Shown: positions 45,901 through 58,464 of the stretch, piece by piece
Layout of the letters: the number at the start of each line of letters is the position of its first letter
Numbering within the stretch: position 1 is the first letter of the stretch
Source of the DNA: Astropecten irregularis
Taxonomy: Eukaryota; Echinodermata; Asteroidea; Paxillosida; Astropectinidae
Length of the DNA: 64,000 bases
Assembly (NCBI GenBank): GCA_963971285.1
Contig: OZ020249.1
Location: 10,962,256-11,026,255 of the forward strand
Reading direction: 5' to 3'
The notes under the pieces: model-generated
What the model was told of the DNA's origin: nothing
Databases searched by the model: none
What the model saw: the letters and a program-made list of their open reading frames with translations, nothing else
Made by a program: the position numbers and the translations under genes

Positions 45901-48900
45901 CCCAATCCCAATCCCAATCCCAATCCCAATCCCAACCCCAATCCCAATCCCAATCCCACTCCCAATCCCAATTACCATCCCAATGCCAATGCCAATGCCA
46001 ATGCCAATGCCAATGCCAATGCCAATGCCAATCCCAATCCCAATCCCAATCCCAATCACAATCACAATCACAATCTCAATCCCAATCCCAATCCCAATCC
46101 CAATCCCAATCCCAATTCCAATCCCAATCCCAATCCCAACCCCAATCCCAATCCCAATCCCAATCCCAAACCCAATCCAAATCCCAATCCCAATCTCAAT
46201 CTCAATTTATAAAACATAACCATTCTTTCGTCTCTTTATTGCAGTGCCCAACCAACCTCAGCTATTGTAATCCATTGGCCGGCCAAACTGCGAGTAGATA
46301 TTATTGGTATCCTGGTCCTCAAGATAGACAGAGTTATCCCGCTGTGGCCATTTTCAGTAAGTAATTCAAAGATCAGCCATTTTAAAGAAGTATATTACAG
46401 ACTGCAGATGCCGTTTCAAATGTGGTTTGAATTATTAAAAAGGAAGGTAAAACGTATGCTTTGAAGGAACTTCTGCCTCCTTTAAGAAGATTAATGAAAA
46501 GAAAAGAAGGATTTGAGAGGGGTTTCAGAACGATAAAACGTCACAGCGAAAGTAACAAGACTACAAAATAATTAACATTCGTTAATTCATTCAAATTTTA
46601 GATGAAGTTCTTGTAATAGTCGATGATTGCCGTTCGTCCACGCTCCACAATTCGGGCAATTCCAAAATAATGCGCCACCAAGAGTTTGCAACGTATTGGC
46701 CAATCACAATTGGACTTTGAATGGGTAGACAGATTCCGCGCATTGTGATTGGCCAGTACGTTGCAAACTCTTGGTGGCGCACTATTTGGAATCGACCGAA
46801 TTGACCACTGAGGGGACCGATAATCAAGTCTACATGATAAAGCATGCCGATCTTTGTTAACCACTCTCATTCTGGGCGACTTGGGGTATAGTTACTTATG
46901 GGTGAAAACTGACAATTAGTCTTTGTTTTTTAATTTCAACCAGACGATGATGTTCTGTATGCTGGCAGTGATTCGTCAAACACATTTCAGCTGTTTCATA
47001 TTGGCAATCTAAGCTCAAATGATCCCATCACTCTGCGCCTTGACACTGTAACTACAGGAGGAAGGTTCATCAAAGGTAATGTACAGTTTGTTACTTCATC
47101 AGATTGCAAATCAGAATCAGGAAAAAAACGGGGATTGCCGCCAACAGGCCTAGGCCTATTTGATCCGGCTCAACTGATTGAAACATACATGCCTGGATGA
47201 CGCCTTAAATGTTTACTGTAATGAAAACTCATGTGAATACATATATGTATTGTTATAAAACTCAACCTGTATATCATTGTTTGTGCTACAAGATATTGTA
47301 TATAGAGAAAGGAGGTATGTTAGACCCATAATTTAGCACTCCACTTTTCGCGACGAAAAACCTTGCTTACATCACATGCAAAACGCCACGCAGTATACTG
47401 TGGTGTGAGCCTATACTAGTTGTGTAGGTGACGTCACACGCTATTGTTGATTGGATCGGTTCCAATGGGGGCTTTTTGGGGGACGGGGCATACATGTACT
47501 GATTTGGTAACTCTTTGGTCAAAATCAAGGACTTACATAAACATATAAATTTATATAGACATTAATAATGTATTAAGCAATAATTCTAAAGCATTTTCAC
47601 CCCTTTCCCAGTTTTGATTACAGAAAACCTTTAAATAGTTAGCTTTTTCATGTGTAGCTTAATTATTTTGCCTGTTGTATAACACATTCCATCATCTGTC
47701 CGACTGACAACAGTGCAGTTTATAATACTTACAAACCCAACAGATGCAACGTTTGTGGGCAAACCCTTCGAGTATACTCACAGTGATGGCAATGTCTACA
47801 TATTTATCTTCTATCGTGAAACTGCGTCGGAATATTCTAACCACGGGATGAAAGAGTACTCACGGATTGGTCGTGTGTGTAAGGTGAGTCTTTTAAAAGA
47901 TCAACAATAAAAGAGAAAAGACTTAAAGAAATACTGTGGCTGTTTTTCACTGTTTTCTCAAAAAGTGGGCACCGTATGGGACTGAAATTTTCACAGATGA
48001 CTGTGACTGTATCTGTCTTGATATTGTTGCCCATGAATCTGTACTTCTTTGACAAAAACCAAAGTATGATACTACCTTTAAAAGATTCTGCTAGGATCGA
48101 AGTAAACACCAGGCCCTCCTAACATATTCTAAGAATTATAAAGACATTATTTCAGGTAATCACCCCAGTTGAGGAGCTGTTTGCAGTTTTTATTTGTGTT
48201 GAAAGGTATATGGACTACACTTCAGTCAAGTGAAAAATCACCGGTCCGATTACAGAATGAACTTTCTTGAAAAATTATTGTGGATTGAGCAGAATCTCCA
48301 ATGTTTGGGATATGAAAGTTCTTATCAACTGTTTAAAGGTTTACTGTTATCAAAACTGATATGAAGTTAAATACATCTGTATTGTTATAAAACTCAACCT
48401 GTCTATTATTATTGTTTGTGATGAAAAATATTGTATAGGCCTATAGAAAAGGGAGGTATTTTAAACCCATAATTTAGCACCCCGCTTTTCGCGACGAAAA
48501 CAATTGCTTACGTCACATGCAGAAAGCCACGCAGTATACTGTGGTGCGAGCCTATACTAGCTGTGTGTGTGACGTCACACGCTTTTGGTGCATGTGTGGA
48601 TCGGTTCCAAGGGGGATTTGTGGGGGGGGGGGGGGCACACATGTACTGATTTATACATTTTTGGTCATAATTAAGCACTTGCATAAAAATATAAATTTCA
48701 TTGATTACCGTATGTGTTAAGCAATCATTTTAAAGCACTTTCACCCCTTTCCCAAATTTGATTACAGAAAACCTTTAAATATACCATTTGCTTACAGAAT
48801 GACCCGGGAGGCCAAGTTAATACCGAGAAGTTTGTAACATTCATCAAAGCCCGTCTCAACTGCTCCATTCCAGATGAGTGGATTCCATTTTACTTTGATG

Positions 48901-51900
48901 ATATTCGTGAGTAATCATGACTAAAAAAAACCATTACACTTTCACTATTAACATAGATCCACGAAGGATAACATTCATCAAAATATTCAATTGTTTGATG
49001 AAGCTTCTATTTTGTTTATGCTGGTAAATTGGCATAAAGCCCGTATTGCGTTAATTATTGTCGATTTCACGAAGCCTTACGATCGATCGAATCTCGGGGT
49101 TACGAAGGATAACCCACCGTATCCTACGACTTCTTTCGTGGGGCGGCAATACATCATAAGTCCTACGATTGATAGTATAAGTTACGATGCTAGTAGTGCT
49201 GCCCGTCTAACCAGGTAATTCCGCCAATATTTCAAGGCTTCTCGACCAATCAGAGGGCCGGATTTAGCCCCACGTGACCCTAATTAGCATAATTTGAGGA
49301 ACGGGAATCTACCATTGAGCGTGGGGGTGTTCATTATTGTGAGGGGCAAAATATTCACGGGATCGAGGGGACGATACCATTTTTTCTTTTCAAAATATGA
49401 TTTTTCTTTTGTATGGTAATGTATGCACCGTACTTTTATTGTATTCAGTATTCATACGTCTAATTTGTTATATAATCTGTGTGTTTGTTATTCTTATAGG
49501 GATACGGTGACGGTCTTAACTTTCCCCCATTATTTTATAATTATATAGGCCTAAATGAAATTCATACATACGATACAAAACGATACAGTATAGGGATACG
49601 TACAATACATGTACAGCTGCAAGCAGTTATATGCATGTTTAGGCTGTGCAGACTTGAAATGCTAAGAGTCAAATGGATTGATTCGAATAGATTGAATGAA
49701 CCAAACCCGCTATCAAATATATATTGACTTGTTGCTGGGGCTATTAATTTAAACATTGTAAGGCCCGGTTCAGACGTCGTGCTTATGCCGTGTCGAATAC
49801 AAATCAACTTGGATTTTTGTATTAGGCACGGCATAAGCACGACGTCTGAAACCAATTAGCTCGGCAAGTTGAATTCGGCACGGCAGAAACTTTAAGCTCG
49901 ACAGGGTCTGCCGTGCTTATGTCATTTAGCACGACAGTAGCACGGCGCGGTTTCAGACGTCGTGCCGTGTCGAATAAAATGTCAATTCGCAGTTGGTCCT
50001 GAATATTAGTCATATTTAGGAATGCGCATGCTCGCAATGTGTGCGAGAAAAGAAATGATAAAAAGCAAACAAACAAACAAGTATATTTCTCGAAACAAAA
50101 TGGCGTGCAGACAAGTAAATCATTTCCTATAGGCTACCACGCAAAGTTGCATCTTTGAAAAAGATCAAGTTTCTAATGCAATCAACCGACGCGATACAGC
50201 AAAATAAAGCTGAATTCTTCAATTTTCATTTTCTTCTCAATTTTTTTTTATAGGTTAACGTGGCTGAAAAGTCCACGCAAAGAAATTAAAATACCCGTAA
50301 AACGGTCAAATTTACCTGAGAGAGACTAAAAGATAGCACTCCTCCACTACATTGTAAAATAAGAGCGAATTTAGGGGCTGATTTCATCCAACTTGACATC
50401 TCAAATTTAAAAGTCCAAATTCATGGTGACTAAGTTCCATCCATTTCTACAAGGCTTCCCAGTTCCCACATAGGGCTCACCAAATGCTTTGAAATAAAAG
50501 ATTCTGGGGCATGGAAACAATTAATGAGCTCCGCGGACTGATTTGGGCGTATTTACTGCTCTACATCCCAAAGATTTGCACACTGAGCTATCAGAAAATG
50601 AAGCCACTGAGTACATTCAATTATTCAACTACATGTATTATTTAATGTTACTATAGTGCCTGTTGGAGCAGCATTCTTCTTGTTCGTGCGTTAGTTGAAA
50701 ATACAAAGAAGTGCTGTTTGTTTTCCTGGCCCGCCATTTTAGATGCATTGAGTTCGGCAACACGTTTGTATTAAGTTCGATGTCTGAAACCACTGCCGTG
50801 CTTACACCGTGCTTAAGTCGCGCCGAATTGAATTGTATTCGACGCGGCATAAGCACGACGTCTGAACCGGGCCTTATACACGTGTAAGAAGTGGTTTTGT
50901 AGTACATGTATCCCTCACTTGATAAAAATTCAGATACATGTAGTTGCTTCCACTGTTTTGTTGTTGTGGGCTGCAATCGTCTTAATTATTTCTTCTTGGA
51001 AATGTCTTATAGTTATTTTAGGGTACAATGTCTAAAATAATTTGTTTCCCAAAGAGCTGCCAATAATTATGTTTGTTTTGTTCCTATATGGATTGCTCTT
51101 TCCTATTGTTGATGATCATCTTTCATTTGTCCCAAACAAACGTGGTCAAGAGGTGATTATTTATTTTATTTTTATTTATTTATTCATCTCATCAAACAAC
51201 AAAGTAATTGCCAATTACAGGGAGAGGTAAAAAATAAATATGACTGATTATAATTATGACTCGCCTGCTTTAAAAAGAAAATCGTGATTCGATGGCCAGA
51301 GCTGACATCGAGACTTCATGTAAGCGTGCGCAATTAGTATACATGTATGTGAATGAAAGCTTGTAAGACGTTCAGAGAACAATGAGGACTCAGTACACAT
51401 GTACAAACACGCAAGAATGAACAATCAATTCAGTTTTGTGTTTCTTTTATTAATTGCTAACATCTAATATCTCGTCATGCAGAAATTATAACAAAGATAA
51501 TTAAGGGACTGTTACCAAAAAAATTTACAATGTTTCTCTTTATTCGAGACGATTATGCTATACTAACGACAATAAATATATGAAATGAGTGGTTAAGTAT
51601 AATGCAAATGGATATCAGTCTCGTATCATCAATATAGAATTGCCCTGAATAATATTTAAATTTGGAGTTAGGTTTCTGGTAGGCCTACATATTTGTTTTC
51701 ATGTACAATGACTTTTTCCGTAAGACGAATTGGGTACGTGTTTCAGTGTTTTACAATCACAAGTTTTCAAAGGAATGTCACTGAATCAGATTGATTTCAA
51801 TCAAACTTCACAGCAAATTTAAAAGAATCATCCGTGTTATAATTATTTACATTTCAATAGTAGATCGTAGTAATCTATAGAAAATTAGGAATTACATAAT

Positions 51901-54900
51901 GTGTAAGCAGTACATTTAAAGTCAAAGTTTTAAATTTGATACCATGTTCACAATCAACTACACAATCCAGTGTACTATCCTGTTCAACCAATTGGTTTTA
52001 CAAGTAATTCGTATGATCATCAAAATAATTTTACAATTATTCGTCCCTATTTACATGTGTACCTGCAGTGAACATTAATATTCATTCATATTCTTTGGAG
52101 ATGAAAGATCGCCATAAGACATATCGCCAAGTGAAGGAAAGAACCGTTATACTGTGATAATACCGTATTCAGCAATTAACTAAATTAGTACCCATAGGGA
52201 ACAGTATCCAAATTCTCCAATCTTACCCGTTTGGTATAAACCACCTGATAAAATTTCTTCTCTTCTTTAGTTTCAATTTTCATTGTTTTCTTGTTTCTCG
52301 ATATTTTGAAGGGATCGCTCACCTGAACTTTACTTGGACCCTCTTTACGCACCATATGAGACATAGAGTCAAAGTTAACATGGAATTGATTTCTATAGTT
52401 AAGTGTAATGCCTCGAACCTTGCATTGAGTCAGGTAACCACCCTTGTCTGATTTAGCCAGCTGATATGCATAATTTTTGGGTCCGCCCGATACGAATGAA
52501 ACGATGTGATTATCTTCATCTAATTCATTGGTAAGCTCTCCTAAGTAATCACCAATCTCAGGCTCCCATTGACCGTCACGGCTAATGTAGATCACACTAT
52601 CAGTGTCATAGTAGAGCACCCTACGATCCAGTTTATCTAAGAGTTCGTACAATTTTAGTCTTGCTTGACACGTTGTGTATGCAGCCAGGATCACGTTGGT
52701 CCTCCCCGAGGCTTCTACAAACTCATCGGTGTGTTTGCCACTGGACCTCGACCATCTCCTCGTTGACAAAGTTTGCGCTGTGTATTTCAATGTCATCACG
52801 CGTCATCATCTCAAAGTATTCGGCTGGGTCCTTCAAGTACGAAGTCTTGGTCATGTTGGGACGCTGTCCAAACTTACCCCAGAAGCTACATGAAAAACAT
52901 AAGAAAAGGAAATTTAAAACATCGCAATCTGTAGTATCTGTTGTGCAACATACTGTCAGAAATAAAATGCCAAAACATGAAAATACTGTGCATGTATTTA
53001 GCTTCGCTAACCTATTGAGCATGAGCTTTGCTATAGCCCTCAGTCCCGGATTTTTCTTGATCTCGTCCCATTCAAGCTGGATGCCCTCTCTGTCAAGGTA
53101 CTGCTGAATGTACTGCCGTTTGAGATCATCTGTCTTACACCAAGATGGCCAGTCACTCGCCTCTTGCTTGAGTTTCAGGAAGGCGTTCACGTAAGCCGCA
53201 AACAGCCCTCCCTCCTTCGTGTCTGGATCGTAGACGGCGACCTCATCAAAGTGCCAAACTTCGTAAATTGTCTCCAGTCGGTAGCCTTTCTCCAGCGCTT
53301 TCTGCAACTCCATAGTCACCCATGTGCCAATTAATGCGCGCTCGTCCTCACTGTGGTCACATGGAGACAACTGCAAGGAAAGGGCACATTTGGCACACAG
53401 TGGGAACATCAGACGTGCAGATGCCTTGTATGGAAGTACCGGGTGGTACAACCCTCTCGGTGGAAGAACTTTACATTTCACCAGTCCTTCGTACTCACTG
53501 ACGTCTTTGAAATTCTCAGTGATGATAGTGGGGTGTCCTATTGGATACCTTCCGTACTTATTGATGTAGGGATACAGCGATGTGAAGTCTACATATTTGA
53601 TTTTCTCTCCCGGCTTCGCCTCGTAACGAAGTCGGGTGGCGTTAGTGCGACCTCCACAGAACGCATCACGGGGAACAAGCGGCGTGAGAATCTCCAACGA
53701 AGAAACAAATGAGTTCATTTCAGAGTAAAGTTTTAGCTCGGCTTCAAACTCGCATTCCCATTTTTCCACGTAGTTATACCCCTCATTTTCGATGTACCGG
53801 CGTTTGTCCATGGTCTTTTGATACAGGTCTTCCATAGTGAGACCATTAAGGGGGTGCTTGGTATCCCGAGCCATACAAGTATGGCCGTGATGGAGACAAC
53901 CGTGAAATTCTAGCACGGTCTTCACCCCGTCCAGCTCGCAATAACCATCAGCTTTGTAGTTACCGATGTGTTTCTCACCTTGATTTGCCGCATGTTGAAT
54001 GTATTGGCCTGTATGATGAGCCATCCATTTCAACCATTGGAGAGCCTTGACTGATTGACGATCATTAGAGGCATAGCCCTGTGGTGGAATAATGGCAACG
54101 GTGTCAGGGTCGAGGTACTTGGTGCGGTACACCAAGTTACAGGCGGAGGCAATGGTGATACACTGTTTGAATGGATCAATTCCCGGGGTCGCCTCTCCAG
54201 CCGTCATATTCATGAAGAGAGATCTAAAGCTCAGACAGCACCGGCGTAGGATGTCCACATCAGACCGGCAGTACTTGACGATCTCTTTCTGAAAGTCAAA
54301 GGTGTCGTTGCGGTGATCTTGGTACCATTGGACGAATCTTTCTCTGTCTGAAGCCTTCATGGAGTCTGGATTGTAGTAGTGCATCTCGGGTAGATGAGGC
54401 AAGACACAGTTCTGATTATTCCATGTGTTGAAGAAATGGGGGAAGTATCCTTTGGCTAATTCCTTGAGCCCAAATGCCCCGGGAAGTTTGGAGAGAGCCA
54501 TGGGTAAGAAGTTGAAGGAGTCGATGCACTTAGTGTCGGTGGCTGGTACTGTAATGCTCATTACCTTGGCTCCATTGAAAATGACTTCCGGTAACACCGC
54601 ATTGTCATAGAGGTACTGTAGGATAAAGTACGAATCATATCCCTTAAAGTTATGACAGAGAACGATAGCGCCCTCGTTTTCTTCGCTGAAGAGCCACTTG
54701 CAAAAATCTTGGCGAGTGGTAGGCCCAGAGAAAAGTCGTTCACGTTGATCACATCGTGGACACCGAACAATGTTTTCTTTATTCACGCATTGACTGCAAA
54801 CTTTATGAGCAATGCACAAATTGGGTTCATGAACCCCAGATTCTTGGACGCACTCAAAGTCAAAGAATATATAGTTGGTGAAGTCGCCATCGTCTTCAGA

Positions 54901-57900
54901 TTCACCGGTTTCTTCACGCATCGGCACTTCGTACGTCATCTGGCAGTCAACTGAATTTTCGTTGCTTCCTATCACTGGTCGCATGTAGCACAGGTGATCA
55001 GGGAGAACAAACTCTCTGCATACGTTACAGTATCTTTCCCCACACCTATGTTCCTTGCCTCTGTGATGTCTACGGCTGACAAACTGATCACAATTTGGAC
55101 ATCTAAAGTGCGTCTTGCAAACTGACGTGCCACGTGTGTTAAGCTTGAGGTGATTTTCAAAGCACATAACGCTTTGAAAGTGCCGATTACAGTCATGGCA
55201 GTATACGGAGTTTCCTTCCTCACAATGAGGCTGAAAACAAAGTTTACATGAGCCCTGACATCTATGGTCTTCCGGATGGTCGTGACCCTTCAAGCATCGG
55301 AGGCAAAAATAACTTTTGTTGACGAACGCCGGCATGCTGGTGATCACGTCGTAATGCCCATCGTGATGGTAGAGATAAATTTGCTGATCGGCAGAAGGAC
55401 CCTTGTAGATAATGGCATTGGCGTAGTCTTTGGACGCCACAACAATCTGGTAACCACTAAGAACCTGTTGGAAGACCTGGATTTCCTCAATCCCACATTT
55501 AGCCAACGGAATCCCCGCCTTGTGATGGAGATCCTCAGCCATTTTCTTCTGCAAACTACATCCCTTACGTATGGACTCCCACTTCTCATCTTTTTCAAGT
55601 CGTGCTTTTGCAGTGATGATCGCTCTTGCACAGCACAAATCATCTTTGTTGACAATCTGAATGATACATTGTTTTTCTTTGAGAAACCTCTCCAGGTTAA
55701 CATACATTTTGCGACGATGCTTACCACCATCAGGCATGGCAACGTGGGTGACGTGGATCTCTAAGGTGCCGTCTATCGTAAACTCTTCGTAAGACTGCAA
55801 CACGGTCTCCACTCTTGACAAAAACCGTTCGGCCATTAAACGGGATTTGGCCATGAAGGGTAATTGAATGGGATAGTCCAATTCTGGACAAGTGACCAAT
55901 ATGCGGATCAGATCTTGGGGTTGAGCTCCTTCGGTTACTGTGTCGATTACACTCTGGAACACCCTATTTAAAGTGTCTATGACATCAGAGTGGTCATGGA
56001 TGTCGAGATCGTCATTGAATTTAACGATATACTCTAGCCCCTTTGTCTTGAATTTTTTCATATCCTTCTCCTTCACCTTTGTGACGCGATAGAGGTCACG
56101 GATATCTGCCGAGGCTTTATGACGTTTTGGTGTAGGTTCATCTTCATTCTCTGCTCCGAAGCCTTTCTGTATACATGTAGTCGGTAGTACACCATGCTGA
56201 CTACTAAGATGACGAATGTAGTTGTCTCGTCTGGCAAACACCCTACCACACTCGCTGCACTGATGTTGGTCAGCGTCTCCGTGGCGGGCTCTGTGACGAT
56301 TGTAGTTACCACGAGTGTTGAAGGTCTTATAACACATAACAAGAAAACATCTGTAAAGAATCCAAAGAAAATGTATGAGTTAAGGCTAAAGACAAATATA
56401 CACTGTTCTATTTTTATACTTAAATAATATTCACAGTAGTAACATTGATTTGCTCATGTGGTTATAAGTAATTCACGCTTGCTGATATTTTATAAATCAT
56501 ATTATGCGAACTCTGCAGATCGAATCAATACATAAATAAATGGGAGAGTTTTCCTGTTAATGTATAACATGAAAGGATACATTTTCACATCACACTGGTC
56601 GGATATGTTGTTTCAAAAGAGCGAACCTTGAATACGGCGGTGCAAACAGTGAGGAGTGAAAAGGAACTTCGCTCTGACGATTACACGCTGAACCAAATAA
56701 ACTTAAATAGCAAAATGATGCACTGTATGTATCTGCAGAAGATATCGATGTGATACCGACGCCGTCCAACAGTAAAATGATTTAACTGCGCGAGTTTGAC
56801 GACTTGTATAATTGTATTGCGGACGTCGTGTTTTGCAGTGATGATCATGTATATCGATCGGTTCCTTAAATACATAAGAAAAACATTCTTATCATAGCAA
56901 ACAAATCATTGTACAATAGACCTAAATATATCCATATTGTATAAGTAAAATTTACAGAAAATTAGGGTAGCACTTAAAGACTAACTATGAGAAAAACTAC
57001 AAAAGCTTTCGTAGTAACAACTACTTCATCAGATGTAATGAAATGGAGCATCATCAACACAAGTAAAATTTACTACATGTACCAGTGTTTTGAGAAAAAA
57101 AAAGGTTTGCGTTAACAAAAAGAAACAGGGCTAAAAAGTTAAAGATAATAAAAAAAAAATTAAAAGAAAGTTAGTGTTAACATAAAGAAATAGGGCTAAA
57201 AAGTTATTGATAATAATAATTAAAACAAAAGTTAGTGTTAACTAAACAACAACAGAAAACAGAAACGAGAAAAAGAGAAAAAAGAAAACAAAAAATAGAA
57301 AATAGAAAACAAAAAAAGAAAACAGAAAACAGAAAATAGAAAACAAAAAACAGAAAACAGAAAACAGAAAAACAAAAAACAGAAAACAGGAAACAGAAAA
57401 AAAAAAAACCAGACAACAGAAAAATAGAAAACAGAAAACAGAAAACAAAAAACAGGAAATAGAAAAAAACAAACAAACAAAAACAGAAATTAGAAAACAA
57501 AAAAAACATTGAAAACAAAAAACAGAAAATAGAAAACAGAAAAAAATAAATTGAAAACAGAAAATAGAAAACAGAAAACAGAAAACAAAACACAGAAAAC
57601 AGAAAATAGAAACAAAAAACAAAAACAGAAAACAAAAACAAGTGTGATTGGAAATGTTAAGTTAAAACACAAAACGTGAAGATATTTCAAGCGTGAAAGA
57701 GGTGAATTTAAAATCAAGAAGAATCTTCAGGATAACCCACTGGAGCTGTTTAGGACTGCAAACTCAATTTACAATCAATAATAGTATAAAGGATACCTTT
57801 TTTTGTATTTGAAGTGGTGCAGTTCTTGATGCTTGATGAACGACACTTACTTCTGTTCTCCAATCCTGTTGTGCTTACCTGAAGTACATATCGGTAAAAA

Positions 57901-58433
57901 CGTATAAAAATTGATTATTATGTTTCTACAGTATAACAACGTATATTAATTGTTACAAAGTTTGAAACACTTAAAACGTACGGAAGGTTTAGATGCGATG
58001 TAATAAATGATGTGACTACGATGCCGGATGTGAGAAAACTGAGGCAGAGCTTGAGTTTTCACAGTTTGTATAACTCTATTGCGGACGTCGTACTTTAAAA
58101 TATAATATAATATAATATAATATAATATAATTGTATATGAAATGACAAGGATTAGAAACTAAGAAACGTTACAACAACAAAACTGGGATCGAAATCGGCA
58201 TGCTGATTAAAATGGTATCTCACAACTATACCAAATCTTGAAAATTTGATATTCTTCAGGATAATTATACTAAAGATAAACAAAAATTTACTGTGAGCAA
58301 CTGGCAAGAATGAAAATAGGCCTAATTCTATTGTTGCCGCTCATTTATTGTGGGTGTGGGGGGATGTGTGCTTAATGTTATTTGCAAAATGCTGCAGTTC
58401 AGTCTGTAATTAGTTTGTCTGTTTGCAACTTCT

Positions 58434-58464
<31 letters not shown>

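Noticed and set aside
45848-46205. Interstitial telomere repeat
   Set aside because: The unit is CCCAAT (ATTGGG), not the TTAGGG telomere unit.
45754-46364. Long open frames of Asn-Pro, Gln-Ser or Met-Pro repeats on both strands
   Set aside because: All come from the CCCAAT hexanucleotide array, which lacks stops in any frame; true coding resumes only at semaphorin exon 5.
57204-57717. Phe/Cys/Leu-rich minus-strand frames that resemble membrane proteins
   Set aside because: They are translations of the GAAAACA tract and change composition only with the repeat unit.
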